64,000 nucleotides of DNA from Aspergillus flavus (taxonomy: Eukaryota; Ascomycota; Eurotiomycetes; Eurotiales; Aspergillaceae), in the NCBI RefSeq assembly GCF_009017415.1, contig NC_092403.1:248001-312000 (forward strand). Reading direction: 5' to 3'. The position numbers and the translations under genes are program-made. Positions within the stretch are counted from its first letter, which is position 1; each line of letters begins with the position of its first letter. Of the stretch, positions 11,751-24,400 are shown one piece after another. Under the pieces are notes generated by a model. That model was not told the origin of the DNA. It did not search any database and was given only the letters and a program-made list of their open reading frames with translations.

Positions 11751-12881
11751 ATGATGACAAGACAACTCCCGATCCTCCTCCTCGACGGTGGTCTGGGTAC
11801 CACCCTCGGCGACCCTCCCCACAACATCACCTTCACGGCCGAAACACCCCTCTGGTCCGCCCACCTACTGATTTCCTCGCCCTCCACCCTCGAGGAAGTC
11901 CACAAAGCCTTTGCGACAGTCGGCGCCGATATCATCCTAACTGCTACATATCAAACGAGCTTTGAGGGATTTACGCTCACGGACCCTCGTTACACGGCCG
12001 ACGATGCAGCGCACTTTATGCGCTCCGCGATTCCGCTTGCGCGACGCGCGGGATCGTCCTCAGGGAGGACGGTGAAGGTTGCACTATCGCTGGGTCCCTA
12101 CGGCGCAACGATGTCCCCTGTCGGGGCGGAGTATACGGGCCTATATCCGGAAGAGATGAATTCAGAAGCGAAGCTGCGCGAGTGGCATGCGCGACGGCTG
12201 TGCGTGTTCGTGGACGAGACGGGGTCGTGGGACAACTTTGAATACATTGCGTTTGAGACGGTCAGGAGGGCGGATGAAGTGAAGGCCATCCGTGGGGCTA
12301 TGTCGGATGTGCTGGCAGACATGTATCAGGGTCAAGGGCCCGATTCGGAGAAGAACCAATTGGCAATGGGGAAGAAGCCATGGTGGATCTGTGGTGTCTT
12401 TCCAGATGAGGAGGTTGATGAGGAGGATGTACGGGCGTGGGTACGTGCAGCTGTTGGCACACAGGAGGAAGAAACGGGAGTTTATCTTCCCCGGCCATGG
12501 GGTATCGGGGTGAATTGCACCCGGATTGGCAATGTTGGGCGGATTGTCTCGATCATGCAGGATGAGCTGCGTAACCTAGAGGATCTAAGAACAAAGGGCT
12601 ACGTTGACGAGTGGAACAGCGTGACTGGAAAACCCTGGCTGGTGTTGTATCCCGATGGCACTAATGGGGAGAAGTACGACCCTGTCACGAAGACGTGGGT
12701 CGCAACGGAGACGGGAAAAGAAACACGCCCGTGGCACGAGATCTACTGGGATGTGGTACAGGGGCTGCCTGAGGGTGCGTGGGAGGGTGTAGTAATGGGT
12801 GGTTGTTGTCGGGCTGGGCCCGAGCAGATCGCTACACTGCGCAGGAGGATTGATGAACGGTCCAATGCTCAAGGCGTTTAA
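11751..12881 (+). CDS. Homocysteine S-methyltransferase
   Basis: Single-exon gene of 376 residues. The family transfers a methyl group from S-methylmethionine or S-adenosylmethionine to homocysteine to make methionine, in the cytosol. The N-terminus has the family motif LLLDGGLGTTL. The zinc-binding cysteines are GVNCTR near residue 255 and GGCCRAGPEQI near residue 350. TATYQTSFEGF and the GPYGA segment also fit the TIM-barrel homocysteine-binding domain. Length fits fungal Mht1/Sam4-type enzymes (325-380). Two Met codons open the frame and either could start. The gene appears intact. Confidence 0.92.
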   Translation: MMTRQLPILLLDGGLGTTLGDPPHNITFTAETPLWSAHLLISSPSTLEEVHKAFATVGADIILTATYQTSFEGFTLTDPRYTADDAAHFMRSAIPLARRAGSSSGRTVKVALSLGPYGATMSPVGAEYTGLYPEEMNSEAKLREWHARRLCVFVDETGSWDNFEYIAFETVRRADEVKAIRGAMSDVLADMYQGQGPDSEKNQLAMGKKPWWICGVFPDEEVDEEDVRAWVRAAVGTQEEETGVYLPRPWGIGVNCTRIGNVGRIVSIMQDELRNLEDLRTKGYVDEWNSVTGKPWLVLYPDGTNGEKYDPVTKTWVATETGKETRPWHEIYWDVVQGLPEGAWEGVVMGGCCRAGPEQIATLRRRIDERSNAQGV

Positions 12882-15288
12882 TCGCTACGGGGTTGCAATC
12901 AGCCTATTTAGCCATGTTTGATGCATCGAACATTCAAGCAAACAATAATGTGCAGATGATTGACACGCCATAGCCATCACGAACCTATCCATCTATTGGT
13001 CTAGCATCATCCGTATCTTGGCATATTGCTTGTTGGACAGCGGTCCTCTGGCATACAGCAATGGTGGTAACTCTGGGTTTCTGGATGCTGAACTCCGAGG
13101 ACCCTTCACTCACTACCACAGCTCCAATGCCATGAAATGACTCTTTCTATGGATGTTTGACAGACACGCAATGGAAGGATCACGTTGACCCCTAACTGGC
13201 TTGCCCGGTTCAACCACACAATTAAGACCTTCTAGGCAGTACTACTATATACAATGATGCACATGAGATAATGTCCCTAGGTATATTTTCCCCATCGGCC
13301 CATAATCCAAGTACGACAGTAGCCTATGTCGAAAAGTATGATGAGAAGAAATTGAAATTATATCAAACGCACCTACGTGGCGTCCGTATGTTACCGATCT
13401 AAGCAAAAGACCTCCCTCTTCCCTGAGGCTAGAGGCACCTTCACATGCATTAACCCAGACCTTATAGTCTTTCGTCCAATAGTAACCAGGCCAGCCACCA
13501 ACAATTCAGAAAGCGTAACGGCTGCTCCAATATGGTGTAAAACATCCCCAATCCCATTCGTTGATGCCAGGGATGATAGGGATAGGTGAGCATATTCTGC
13601 CACGTAGAGGAGAACAACGGTGTAAGCCCAAGATGCATGGGGTCCTGCAACCGAGTATAACCCCTCTCAGTGGTCATCTATGAGCATCATTAGACTTCTG
13701 CGGCCGCTTACAATCTCACAATATAGGGCTCTAAATCCTCCTGCCTGATATTATACTTCAAATGTTATGCTGTCAGTGTTATGTGGGGTCGAAGGAACGA
13801 AGGAACAGGTCAAGGATAATCCCCGAATGGGAACACTATACGATGGAAAGTCGAACTCAGCCACATGGCATCTTTACTCACACCCCACATATGACGACCC
13901 TTCTGTAGCCATCTGATATCTGATGGTGCTTATTCCCGCTGTCTCAGCCGTCGACGTACAGTCAAGGAAGCTATTTCCATCGGTCCAGCCCGTTAATCAA
14001 TGTTAGGTGGCAACAAAGTCAGGCAAGAACAGCACAACCTTAGTGGTCACTGAATCGAGTACACTCATGCAAAGCCATGCTGAGTATTGAATGGGTGGCG
14101 GGAGACACCTCTCTCATAGTCGGAGCGCCTAGCGGTATAGCCTGCTTTCGTCAGCAGAACGACGATGGAAGACAGAAGGCGGCTGGCGCACGCGACTTGC
14201 ATCTTGGCTAACAAATGGGCGAGATGGAATGTTCGAAGGATTCTCGTTCGAACGATACAAGGTAACGGAGGTCAGATCCTGGCACGCCAAATCTGTCAGG
14301 ACAGGCGCATAATGGCTGGCCATGAATGGTGCGGGAGTGGCATCCTGGAGGCTGCTAAGGTAGGATGCAGGATGGCGACAACGTCGCCAGACGTTGTTCA
14401 GGTGAAGATTCCCCGGTAACTGCCGCCTACGCAGGGCTATCATGGGTTAGGAACTGCCAAAAGCGTTATCTAGCATGAAGAGGGTATTTCAGTTGCCGTC
14501 TGCCAACACATTCTTGATTAGGTCCAGGTCCGTCAATGGCCCAGGGTCGGAAAATTGTCTGTTAGTGACATAGAAGGATGCGCTGGATCCGCAATCTAGA
14601 AGCCAACAGAGAAATCGGAGCACGGTGGACTCTTGGCACTTGAACACCTCGTGGTGAGAATATTCTGTCACTCTGCTGTTGGGCTTCCGATATAGTAACA
14701 AACCATATGCACGATGCATGTACGGAGTATAGTATACGGGAATAAAATGGCCCCTAATTGATGTATGCAGACAACCTTAGCGTCGGAGATTTAAAAATAT
14801 CTTATTAATTGCCGAATATAGTATACAACTCACGTAATATTGTAAATTTAGATTGCCAGCTTCCATTAAATTTGCCAACAGCGGCTAATATTGGTAGTCT
14901 TTTCTTGGACCTGCGATCCAATCAGCACTCGAGATGCGTACCAACGTGTTGGGGTCTCTAGGGCCACACTCTGAAGGCCCATGCCATGCTATAGGAACAG
15001 GCGAGCTGAAGGAAAATAAACACGAACAAAGATAAATTTGTTTGGCTGGTCCGACGGTCTCCTAACCTTTTGTAAATCGGGAGCTGACTGTCAGGGGGCC
15101 AAGATGTCAAGCATAGGCATGTAAGCACGGCGGACCGTATTCACCTGGGGTACTATATAATCATTCGACCAGCCAAGTGATGGTTGAGCACCACTACTCG
15201 GAATTTGGCTGTTGCCTCGGTAGCTTTGTCTTAGTTTCGCTTTCTTGACCTTTCAAACCACGACACTAAGAGTGTACTGCGGTAAACC
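12882..15288. other. 2.4 kb gene-poor gap
   Basis: No gene that I can support. A minus-strand stretch at about 13391-13700 reads like a fragment of a membrane protein and is listed separately. The rest holds only short overlapping frames. AT-rich sequence near 14.7-14.9 kb precedes the SRR1-domain gene and must include its promoter. A TACGGAGTA element, common in Eurotiales genomes, occurs near 14720. Confidence 0.4.
13391..13720 (-). pseudogene. Possible relic of a membrane protein gene
   Basis: On the minus strand, a frame ending at 13391 reads HASWAYTVVLLYVAEYAH, then a hydrophobic segment (LHHIGAAVTLSELLVAG), then a basic tail. Upstream in the same frame, across a TGA at about 13672, a plausible coding stretch (RALYCEIVSGRRSLMML) continues. 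Either an intron ends at the CAG near 13650 or the gene is broken. I do not recognise the family; it could also be chance. Confidence 0.22.
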
Positions 15289-16417
15289 ATGGCCGACCTC
15301 CACAAAGTTCGAGAGCTGGGTTTGGACGAGGATACCACCCTCGCGATACTCGAGAGACTCAAGCACATCAGTCAATTATACAGGTCAGGAAAGCCTCTCT
15401 TCCCTCGTCGTCTGCTAGAAGACCTCAATCGCCAGATCGACGACGGCAAGGAAGAAGTGTACATTTCAGACTTCGATGACGTGCCCCAGGTCTACAGCCT
15501 TAAAGTCCCCAGTTGGTGCACGGAGTTTGCGTAAGGCCCGCCACTGCGCACGATTCATCCCAATAAGGCTAACCGACCGAGATAGCAACACCTATCGCAT
15601 CCGCTACCAAAGTATCCACTCCCTGGGCTGCGTCCCTCCGTACGATCCAGAGCGCGTCCTATGCAAGTGTACTCCGGTTGCTATCGATTACGTAGACACC
15701 TCAGGCCCAGGTGAAAGCACGCTCGAGGCCATTGGCGGAGCATTTTTCAAACAGCGCCAGATATGGTTGGAGAGTCTCGGTCATCGAAATCTAGAACACC
15801 ATCTGTCCACTCTCAGGACCACAGCAAATATTCGGAAGATAGTTTGTTTTGGCCTTGGCTCCCTCGGAAGGCTGAGTGGCGACTGCTATACGCGGACCCA
15901 TACGCAACATGCTGCAGTAGAAACAATAGCGGCATCGTTGGTCCGGAGAGGCCTGAGCGGCAGTCAAGAGATCAAGTGTTATGCGCAGGATCCAGTCTAC
16001 GACGAGGTCGACCACGAGTTTCTCAGAAGCATCGGGATCACCCCATTGGAAGACCCAAAAGGATTCCTTGAAGTTGATGAACACACACTGGTATTCTCCG
16101 TGAGCCCCGACGTCCCAGTTAAACAGATCGTTACCGACCTTCACTGGCCTGGTGCAATGATATGGGACACTGTAACTCCATCAGAGAAGCGTAAATCCTG
16201 GGCCAAGTATAAGGAGAACGATGGAACAATCGTTTGGATAACGTAAGTGATACTGCCCGACTTGAAGAGAATACATTAACATGCTGTTAGCCCCTTCACC
16301 ACCGATCCTGACTCTGGACGCGTGCGTCGGATGATCAAACATTATGCGCATGCACAACTCGAAGACTCGGACGGGTTTTTTGGGGATTTGACTATTTACA
16401 TGAAGTGTGAGGAATGA
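15289..16417 (+). CDS. SRR1-domain protein
   Basis: Three exons, 15289-15530, 15586-16242 and 16291-16417, encode 341 residues; introns start GTAAGG and GTAAGT. The central region has the SRR1-like core. The segment IRKIVCFGLGSLGRL is followed by THTQHAAVETIAA, and after about 35 residues by the acidic CYAQDPVYDEVDHEFL and ITPLEDPKGFLEVDEHTLVFSVSPDVPVK. This is a Rossmann-like fold first named in the plant light-response protein SRR1. In filamentous fungi such proteins are common and biochemically uncharacterised. The N-terminal 80 residues are helical and family-specific. Start codon context (ACCATGG) is good. No link to neighbours is apparent. Confidence 0.85.
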
Positions 16418-16505
16418 CGTAACGGTAACTGGCTTAATAGGCAAAGAGTATGCCCATGTGTCCTTTTATACGTTAGATTGACCAGTCCAGTGATGGGGTA
16501 TATCT

Positions 16506-18156
16506 TCAAGAATGGGAATGCGACATCTTTTTGATTGCTACACTCTTCGCTCGGATGGTTCTTCCTTTCAATAGTAAAACCACAGGTGCTAGAGTCAGCG
16601 CCAGTGCCACAAATGCTAGTAGACTACTCGCCCACTGGTAACCCAGCCGAACATACATTGGCTTGGCTGCTAGTGGCAAGAATGCCGCGAAGATGTTCTC
16701 TCCGAATGCGACAGCTGCGATAGCACTGGCCGCATATCCGGCATAGGAGTCTGTGATATAGATACTAACCGCGGTGACTATAACCATGCTTGCATAGCCG
16801 ATCAGAGCTAGGGCCACTGCAAGTACAATCCAGTGTGACTGGTATATACCCCAACCATACATGAAGAGGCCACCCGCTAGCGCAAGGGCTGTGCTTGGAA
16901 TGGAAAGATGCAGAATATACTCAGGTATTGGGATGCCAGGACTATCCGGGTTGTGTGAAGCACTTCGGGTGTAGACTCGGTTTTGTAAAGTGCATGCGAG
17001 GAGCCCAATGACTTGACCAACGCCTATAGCAGCCTGGACTACACCGTCGGTGTACGATGGCCAGCCATAAGTGTCGCTGAACACGAGGGGGATTGACTGC
17101 GTGGAAATGAAGACCAAGCCAAACGCAAATGCGGACCACAATGTAAAGGAGGTGATCGTTGGCTCGGTTGTGAGAAGAACAGCTGATCGGGCTATTGTTT
17201 CCTGGAATGTTGCCAGGGTCTCGCTATCGTCTGACGCCCTCGGCGAAGCTTCGTCAGGCATAAACTTCACGCGAAGTAATGGGCCTCGGGTTTCCTTCAT
17301 ACAAAACAGAACAACCGGGGTGAATGCGCCGTATATAATCAATTCAATCCAGAATATCCTGTCTGCTCAGCTGTAGTTCCCCATTAAACAAGGAATGTTA
17401 CTTACCATCGCCACCCCAATGGCTCCGCAATAGCACCCAGAACAGGGCCCATTGTCACCCCAAACAATAAGGTGAATGTATACAAGGTTAGAGGGAAGAC
17501 TCGCTCTCGGTGATGCAAGAACAGGTTCGAAGCTATTCCATCTGCGCAATTTTGCAAAGTTCCTCCGAAAGCCCCAGCAATGGCCCGGCAAATGACAAGC
17601 GTAGCGAAATTTTGGGCCAAGGCCTGTGGGATCAGAAAGATCGTAAAGAGACCATATGCCACCTACAATGCTATCAGTAACTAACGCCGAATCGCATGAA
17701 CAGAGGGACTATACCAGAAAGCCAAATCTCATGCCGTAAGTCTCCATTAATGGGAGAGTCGCTAGCGGAACAAATGCCGCCGCAGCGTTCCATGCCGTAA
17801 CGGCAAAAAAGTTATACTCAAATATTCCATTAGCCAAATGAAACTCGGAGGATATTGCGTCGGCTGCGGTGGTGATAGACGTGGCGTTCAACCCAACAAT
17901 GAAGGTGACCCAACATGATGTTAACATCGACATCCATTTCTTCCATCGCGGCCAGTTGAATGGATTATGGGGATGGTGCTCCCAGTGCATCGGAGGCTGA
18001 ACTGTCATTTGGCAGCGGCATACCTTGCTGAAACGTGCATAATGATTCAAACCGCGGCGGTAGCAAAGTGGGTGGGAAAGCTTCGCGGGTCCAATTCCAC
18101 AGGGTAGGATACCCAAGGATTTCCTGAAGTGGGAAATCCCCAGACCGATCTGCCAT
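16506..18156 (-). CDS. MFS transporter, drug:H+ antiporter/polyamine type, uncertain 5' end
   Basis: Plasma-membrane facilitator of the DHA1-like group. Well-supported minus-strand exons are (18008)-17715, 17662-17406 and 17358-16506, giving 467 residues from the ATG at 18008. Signatures are the NPFNWPRWKKWM entry to helix 1, CRAIAGAFGGTLQNCADG in the first half, LGWRWIFWIELI spanning the second intron, and MKETRGPLL before the central loop. A further upstream frame from an ATG at 18156 (MADRSGDFPLQEILGYPTLW) looks like the normal cytosolic N-terminus of such proteins, but it is one frame off. Removing GTATGC..ACAG would rejoin it, but that is only 22 nt, too short for a normal intron. Either the start is at 18008 or a small indel has occurred. 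Substrate unknown. Confidence 0.78.
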
Positions 18157-21100
18157 GTTATTGGATTTTCCAGTGGACCTTTGTTTATAAAGTGGTGGTG
18201 ATTGGATGCATTCAAGATCCGTGGTGGATTTTATGAGTAATGGAAACTCGAAAGGTCACGGCGGTTTACACCTCAGGCATCAAAGACATTTCCGCCTAGT
18301 CTTTCCTTTTCAGGGTTTTCCTCGTATTTCCAAGTTCCATCTAAAGAACCGAGATTCTATTCTTCGTTAAAAATATCCGGCATAAGATGTCTTACACAGA
18401 CTATGGAAAACCTACATCTGTTGCTGTTTTCATCTTAAAATAGAAGTATACGAAACGTTTAATATATATAGTACAACATTGCGCACGTCAGTGTTTTCTA
18501 AATATAAAGGGCCATCGGGATGTCTCAACATCCCGTCTCAACCGCCTCGGTTAAAGCTCCCTATGGAGCTCATTGCTCTTTCTAGAAAATTACCAGAGTC
18601 CGCAAAATACGGCGAAATTGATGGGCCGTATCGACCGTATTCCATATCATACCTCAGGCGGTCCTCTATGCCATTCATGTAAACCGTGAAATGTTCGCTC
18701 TTGGTCATTACTTCTTAGCTGTTTGATGATCACCGCACCACCCATTTAACATAATGTACCCACCTAAGATACTACCGCTGGGATGCCAGAATAGGCAAGG
18801 TCTAAGATGTATACACTATACTGGGAGCTGAGCCACGAAGAAGGCGCGCGCATTGGGAGGATGTCGATCAGTGATGGATCTTCAGGTCAAGCGGCTGTCA
18901 GCACCAACTCATATACACCAGATCTACCTAAACGAAAGACGCAAGGCGGCAAGTTACCCCTGAAAGATAAACTTTACCATTTCAGTTTTATGAAAATCAG
19001 GTAGAAGGCTACTCCGATAGGAGACCTTTGACATGACGGGTCCGCTTTACTAGATATTCCACTGGATGTTAAATAAACCCTTCTAGAATCCACACCCGCA
19101 ACGGTGCGGATAGGGACCTTGGAAATAGAATGAGGATAAACAATTCTAAACTAATTCTGGTTAAGGGTTCTCTTCTCTTATTTTGTTTAATTTTAGTTCT
19201 AGTTTTCTTCTTCTCTTTTAGTTCGATATTGGAAGCCAACTTGAAGTGGTGTGTAGAAATCGAGATCCGAATACTGTATATATATATGTGGAGGAGAAGA
19301 GACAATTATATACACCTTCTGAAGAGAATACCGCGACACCATACAAATATACGCATTAACGAGGCTATGATATAGCTTCACCACACATTGACTATAACCC
19401 AATAAGATCGAACGGATATTTGGGAATGCAAAGTTGATCATTGATTATAGATGCTACGTACCGCCGCCAATATTGCTCTGCCGATGTAGGCGTGCGTGAA
19501 TGGCCGAGTGTAAACATAACTTAGTCAGCAGAGCATAGTAGGAAGGCAACGTGTAATGTCTCAATATTTAATATACATTGGATATATTTTTAATTTATAT
19601 ATATCACGACCTTGCTCGGTCTGATAGATGCTTCTATAAATTCTAGAATCTCAATAAATGACGTCATGCTGGAAGACTCCGACCGTGAGAACGAAAAAAA
19701 CTTGACCGAATGCATGCCCGGCCAAGAGAGACGTACGGCGGTGGGGCAACCCAAGAGGGCTTGTTCTCCGCCCGAAACGCTCCGAATGCAAGTTTATGTC
19801 TACTCCAAGAAATTTCCGAATTCAACAACGCGACTCGCAAATATCGTGGTGCTGGTCAGCGCGAGCCAAAATTTCGATCACATTCTATATAGGTAAATTT
19901 GCGAGCGGGGCTAAGGAATTCAACCCTGACGATCGGTCCATACTGTCAGAGCTTCAGACGAGGATTGTTTGAAGAGCGAAAGTCTGCCAACCGCGTGCAG
20001 GTGGAGTGGTTGCCATTTTTGAGCACCTTGACCCGCTCGAGGCTCTTGGATCATCGATCAGATTTCTCTACAGAGTACAATGTAGACATCTACCCGAACC
20101 TTTGCAGATCACGATTGTCACTGATTTGCCAGCTTCCGATGGGAGGGCTGACGCGATACTCAGCCTCTCTTTTGGCCACATCTTATCCACGATTACTAGT
20201 ACACAAGATGTACCTGTCCTGACCCGCAACTTTGAGGGCTACGTCAGATGCAGAGTTTGCAAGACATGAATCGTAATGTTTCAATATCATAGGTTAGGTG
20301 TCAGCCGCCACCAAACGGGGACCCAGATACATATCACGCATGGGAAGTGGAGAGTGCAAAGACTCGGATCCACACCGAGCCGTTGCTTGTTTCAGAGAGG
20401 TCCATTCGGAACAACCCAAGGAACAAAATGCAGAAAATTTCTTTTTACTCTTCTCACCGTGGTTTGATACGAAATTTAGTACAAGGCAAAAGGGTATCGG
20501 ACCAACAGGAAAGGATGGCATTGGTTCATCCAAAAGGATGTCCAGTCTCCACCTGCATCGTCATCACAAGTCCTCGCAGCACCGTGCATTGATATCCAGG
20601 GTTCTTTCGATCTTGAGAGTGGTCGTGTTTCGGGTCTTAAGCCTAGGTCCACTCCAGATAAGGTACCATATCGCCCAATCATGTCATGTTGTTTCTTAAT
20701 ATAGGCACACGGATCCCGCCATCGATCGGCGCCCTGTTCGAGTATGGCCATCCTCACACATTGTCGGGCTCCGCTGGCGCTGCCTCAACATATTTTTAAA
20801 TGGGGAAACCATAAGCAAAGAGACTCCATCGGGCGCACTACACATCTCGCCTCTTCTGGACCCTGTGGATCGGGACTGGGGTGGATGGCAAACCGTCAAG
20901 TTGCCGCCGCTTCTTCGCGCTGTTGCGGCGTCACGCCATATAGGCGACTCTCCCAATCATGGAAAGCCTGCGTTCCAGCGATATTCAACGACGTGGTGGC
21001 TTGGATTGCAGCTTCGACCAGATCACAGCAATAGAATAGCGATGATTCCAGCCGTGGGCCTTTAGGGTAGAAACCATACTGGGCTAGGAAACATGCCGTA

Positions 21101-21437
21101 TCAAGTGAGAAACACCGCTACCCCACCACGGCTGAAAAGTAGATAGTGGATGGTTCCATGTCATCTATCAGCAGGCGAGGAGTGGGTCTATAGTAGAGGT
21201 TGTAATGGTCGTGGTAGAGGTCCCTGGCCCATTTTTATCCCCATCCTTCCCGGCCTGATGGTTCCAAGCCTTCTTTACGAAAAGTTTTGCAGCTGCTTTT
21301 TCGAGTCGACAGGTCGCTCGTTCCTTCGTTTGATTTCCCTCGCTTTTGACCACGCCCAGGGCATGTAGAATTTATTCCGTTTGAGATTATCGAGAGCCTA
21401 AGTCGCGCGCAGTTGTCGGTAGCAGGCCACTGCCGGG
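18157..21437. other. 3.3 kb gap upstream of the glucan synthase
   Basis: AT-rich in its left half (TATATATA near 19280 and 19595). No mobile element or RNA gene was recognised. A plus-strand stretch at 20478-21066 reads like two exons of an unknown protein and is listed separately. The last few hundred bases must contain the promoter of the alpha-1,3-glucan synthase. Confidence 0.4.
20478..21066 (+). CDS. Possible unrecognised gene fragment (two exons)
   Basis: A coherent frame can be assembled as an internal exon after a TTTAG acceptor at about 20478, running to the GTACCA donor at about 20660. It continues after TATAG near 20704 to a TAG at 21066. The translation contains KGYRTNRKGWHWFIQKD, GLRWRCLNIFLNGE, DRDWGGWQTVKLPPLLR and FQRYSTTWWLGLQLRPDHS. 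Its composition looks protein-like. The phase across the central intron is not certain, no start codon was found, and a second frame is also open in the downstream part. I do not recognise a family. It could be a degraded gene or chance. Confidence 0.25.
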
Positions 21438-24400
21438 ATGTTCCTCACGGTGATGCAGCGCTCAGCGATCCTTATCCTGTCGTTACTGAGCGCTACCGCC
21501 TTAAGCTGGCCATACACTGAGTCGCTCGTTGACTATAACCTGAATGAAAATAAAACCGCCGAAGCGCCGATTGATTATTGGGGAGAGTGGCCGGATCATG
21601 AATATCACCCGTCGCCCGATAACTGGCGCTTTCCGATCTATACCATCTTTTTGGACCGCATCGCTAACGGTGACCCGAAGAATGATGATATCAATGGCAC
21701 CGCCTTTGAGCATGTGGTTGGCTCGAATCAAATGCGCCACGGGGGCGATTTGGTTGGTCTAATTGATACGCTGGATTATATTAGGGGCATGGGTTTCAAG
21801 GTGTGTTGAGCCGATTGTGATCCGATCTTGGTGCTTACTCTGGTAGGGCATTTACTTCGCTGGAACGTACTTGATGAACCTTCCCTGGGCCTACGATGGC
21901 TACTCACCGGTTGATACCACTTTACTCGACATGCACCATGGCACACTCGAGGATTGGAGACGGACCATCACTGAGATCCACAAACGAGATATGTATGTGA
22001 TCGTGGATAATACACTGGCAACGTAAGTACATATCCCAGGTGTCTCAGATCAACACTGGTTGACGAGTATATGCAGAATGAGCAACCTTATTGGTTTCAA
22101 AGGACATCTCAACGATTCAGCCGATTTTCGAGCAGATGAATATGAAGTGCAGTGGATCTCAGATAGACAATACGCGGACTTCAAATTCGGAAATGAGTAC
22201 AACGAGACCTGCAACTTCCCGAAGTTTTGGAATGAGACTGGGTATCCGTTGACATCAGGTGGTGTTGAGGAGCTGAAAGGGTGCTATAATAGCGATTTCG
22301 ATCAATTTGGAGAGCTGGAGGCGTTCGGTAACTTTCCAGACTGGAAGCGCCAGCTTACCAAGTTCGCCTCGGTGCAAGATCGTCTGCGTGAATGGCACAA
22401 GCCTATTCGTGATGTCATCACTAAGCATTCTTGCATTCAGATCGCTAGTCTAGATATCGATGGTTTCCGTTTCGATAAAGCCGTTCAGACAACCCTCGAG
22501 CCCCTAAGTGAAATAACAGCCGTCTACCGTGAGTGTGCGAAGAAATATGGCAAGCATAACTTTTTCCTTCCCGGTGAGATCACATCAGGAAATACCTTTG
22601 GCAGTCTTTACCTTGGACGCGGTCGTCAGCCAGATCAGCAGCCTGAATCTGCAGATGCTGGTGTTAAGTTGAAGAATAGTTCGGACGGATATTTTCTCAG
22701 AGACGATGGATACCAGGCGTTGGACTCAGCCGCGTTTCACTACACGATCTACCGTTCGATGACTCGTTTCCTGGGAATGGATGGTAATCTAGTGGCTGGC
22801 TTTGACTTGCCTACTGATTTTATCGAGGCCTGGAATGGGATGCTCGTCAGCAACGACTTCCTCAATGCATACACGGGTGAAGTAGACCCGAGGCACATGT
22901 TTGGTGTCTCAAACCAGGACAACTTTCGCTGGCCAGCAATCGTAAATGGCACCGAGAAATATCTTCTGGGTCTTTATATCGTCACCTTGGAGCTCCCTGG
23001 AATTCCTCTGATCCTATGGGGCGAAGAGCAGGCGATGTATGTTTTTGAATCTACTGCTTCTAACTACCTGTTCGGCCGGCAGCCAATGACGTATCAGACT
23101 GCATGGTGGACACATGGATGCATGACTTTGAATACATCCAAATTCTACGATTTCCCTAATGAGAAGGGACTACACGGCTGCGAGGATATCACCGTTACGT
23201 ATGATCAGCGGAATCCGGCACACCCTCTGCGCAATATCATGAAGCGCATGTTCGAAATTCGGGAGCAGTATCCGGTAGCAAATGATGGGTTTTATCTTCA
23301 AACGCTTTCTCAGCTGACAAAGGATGTGTACCTTCCTGGTTCAACGGACACGCCGACTGTGACTGGTCTATGGTCGGTTCTGCGGAGCTACTTCCCAGGC
23401 GTCCAGAAGGAGGCAAGCAAGAACAGTCAGAACCTTTGGCTTGTGTATCATAATGCTAACAAAACTGAAACCTACGGTGGTGACTGCAAAAAGAAAGATA
23501 CCGCCTTGCTGTCGCCTTTCAAGTCGGGAACTAAGCTGAAGAATCTCTTCTATCCGTACGATGAGCTCACTTTAGAAGATGGTCCGGGCGAAATCGCAGT
23601 CCACAATAGCACTGAGAGCTATGGATGCATCCGCAGTATGAAATTGCTTCCATGGGAATACCGTGCCTACATAGAGGCCGAGAACTTCGTTGAGCCCGGC
23701 CCTACTGTTACTGAGTTCGTTCCTGGCCACGACGCCCGATTGTTGTCTACGGATGACAGTGGCCAAACTGTCGACATCCAGCTCGGATATTCAAAAGAGA
23801 TGGACTGTGACAAGATCGCCGATGCCATCTCTTTGAACTCAACGACAGTGAAGGGAGTTACAGCTTCCCTTGACACATCTAGCGTGTCTTGCAACAAAAT
23901 CTCCCCAAGGACAAGCAGTGATAACTTTGTTGGGGAGGTTCCAACCGTTTGGACATGGTCTGCCAAGCTGAAAAATGTCCACCACGGAATCCATCAGCTG
24001 ACAGTTAAGAACGTTTCCACGACGTCTGGAGTTCATACCGATGCGGTTGACCAGTTCTTATTCCGTGTCGGAAGTCAAAACAATCCCCTTTTATCCCCAC
24101 TGTCCAATTATTCCACCAGTCTTGTGCAGAAATCCGACAACGGCAGCTTCTATATCCAGCATGACGCCGCTGGTGCTGATAAATTTCGCTACTCGACTGA
24201 TTTTGGCCTTAACTGGTCCAACTGGACAACGTATACCGGTGACAACACCCTAGTCGACTTCCCAGAGTGGACCGGAACAGACGCTCAGAAGTGGAAGGGA
24301 ACTCATATTCGCGTACAGTACTTTTCAAGGCTCACCGGCAGTAGTGATTACATTCAGGAAGGTGATCATGGCTGGGAAAAAGGTGTTGCTCGAAGATTTC

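Noticed and set aside
13996..14730. TACGGAGTA-like elements as a specific operator
   Set aside because: The same sequence occurs near 43996, 44769 and 14720 in unrelated settings and is widespread in Eurotiales genomes, so it does not mark this cluster.
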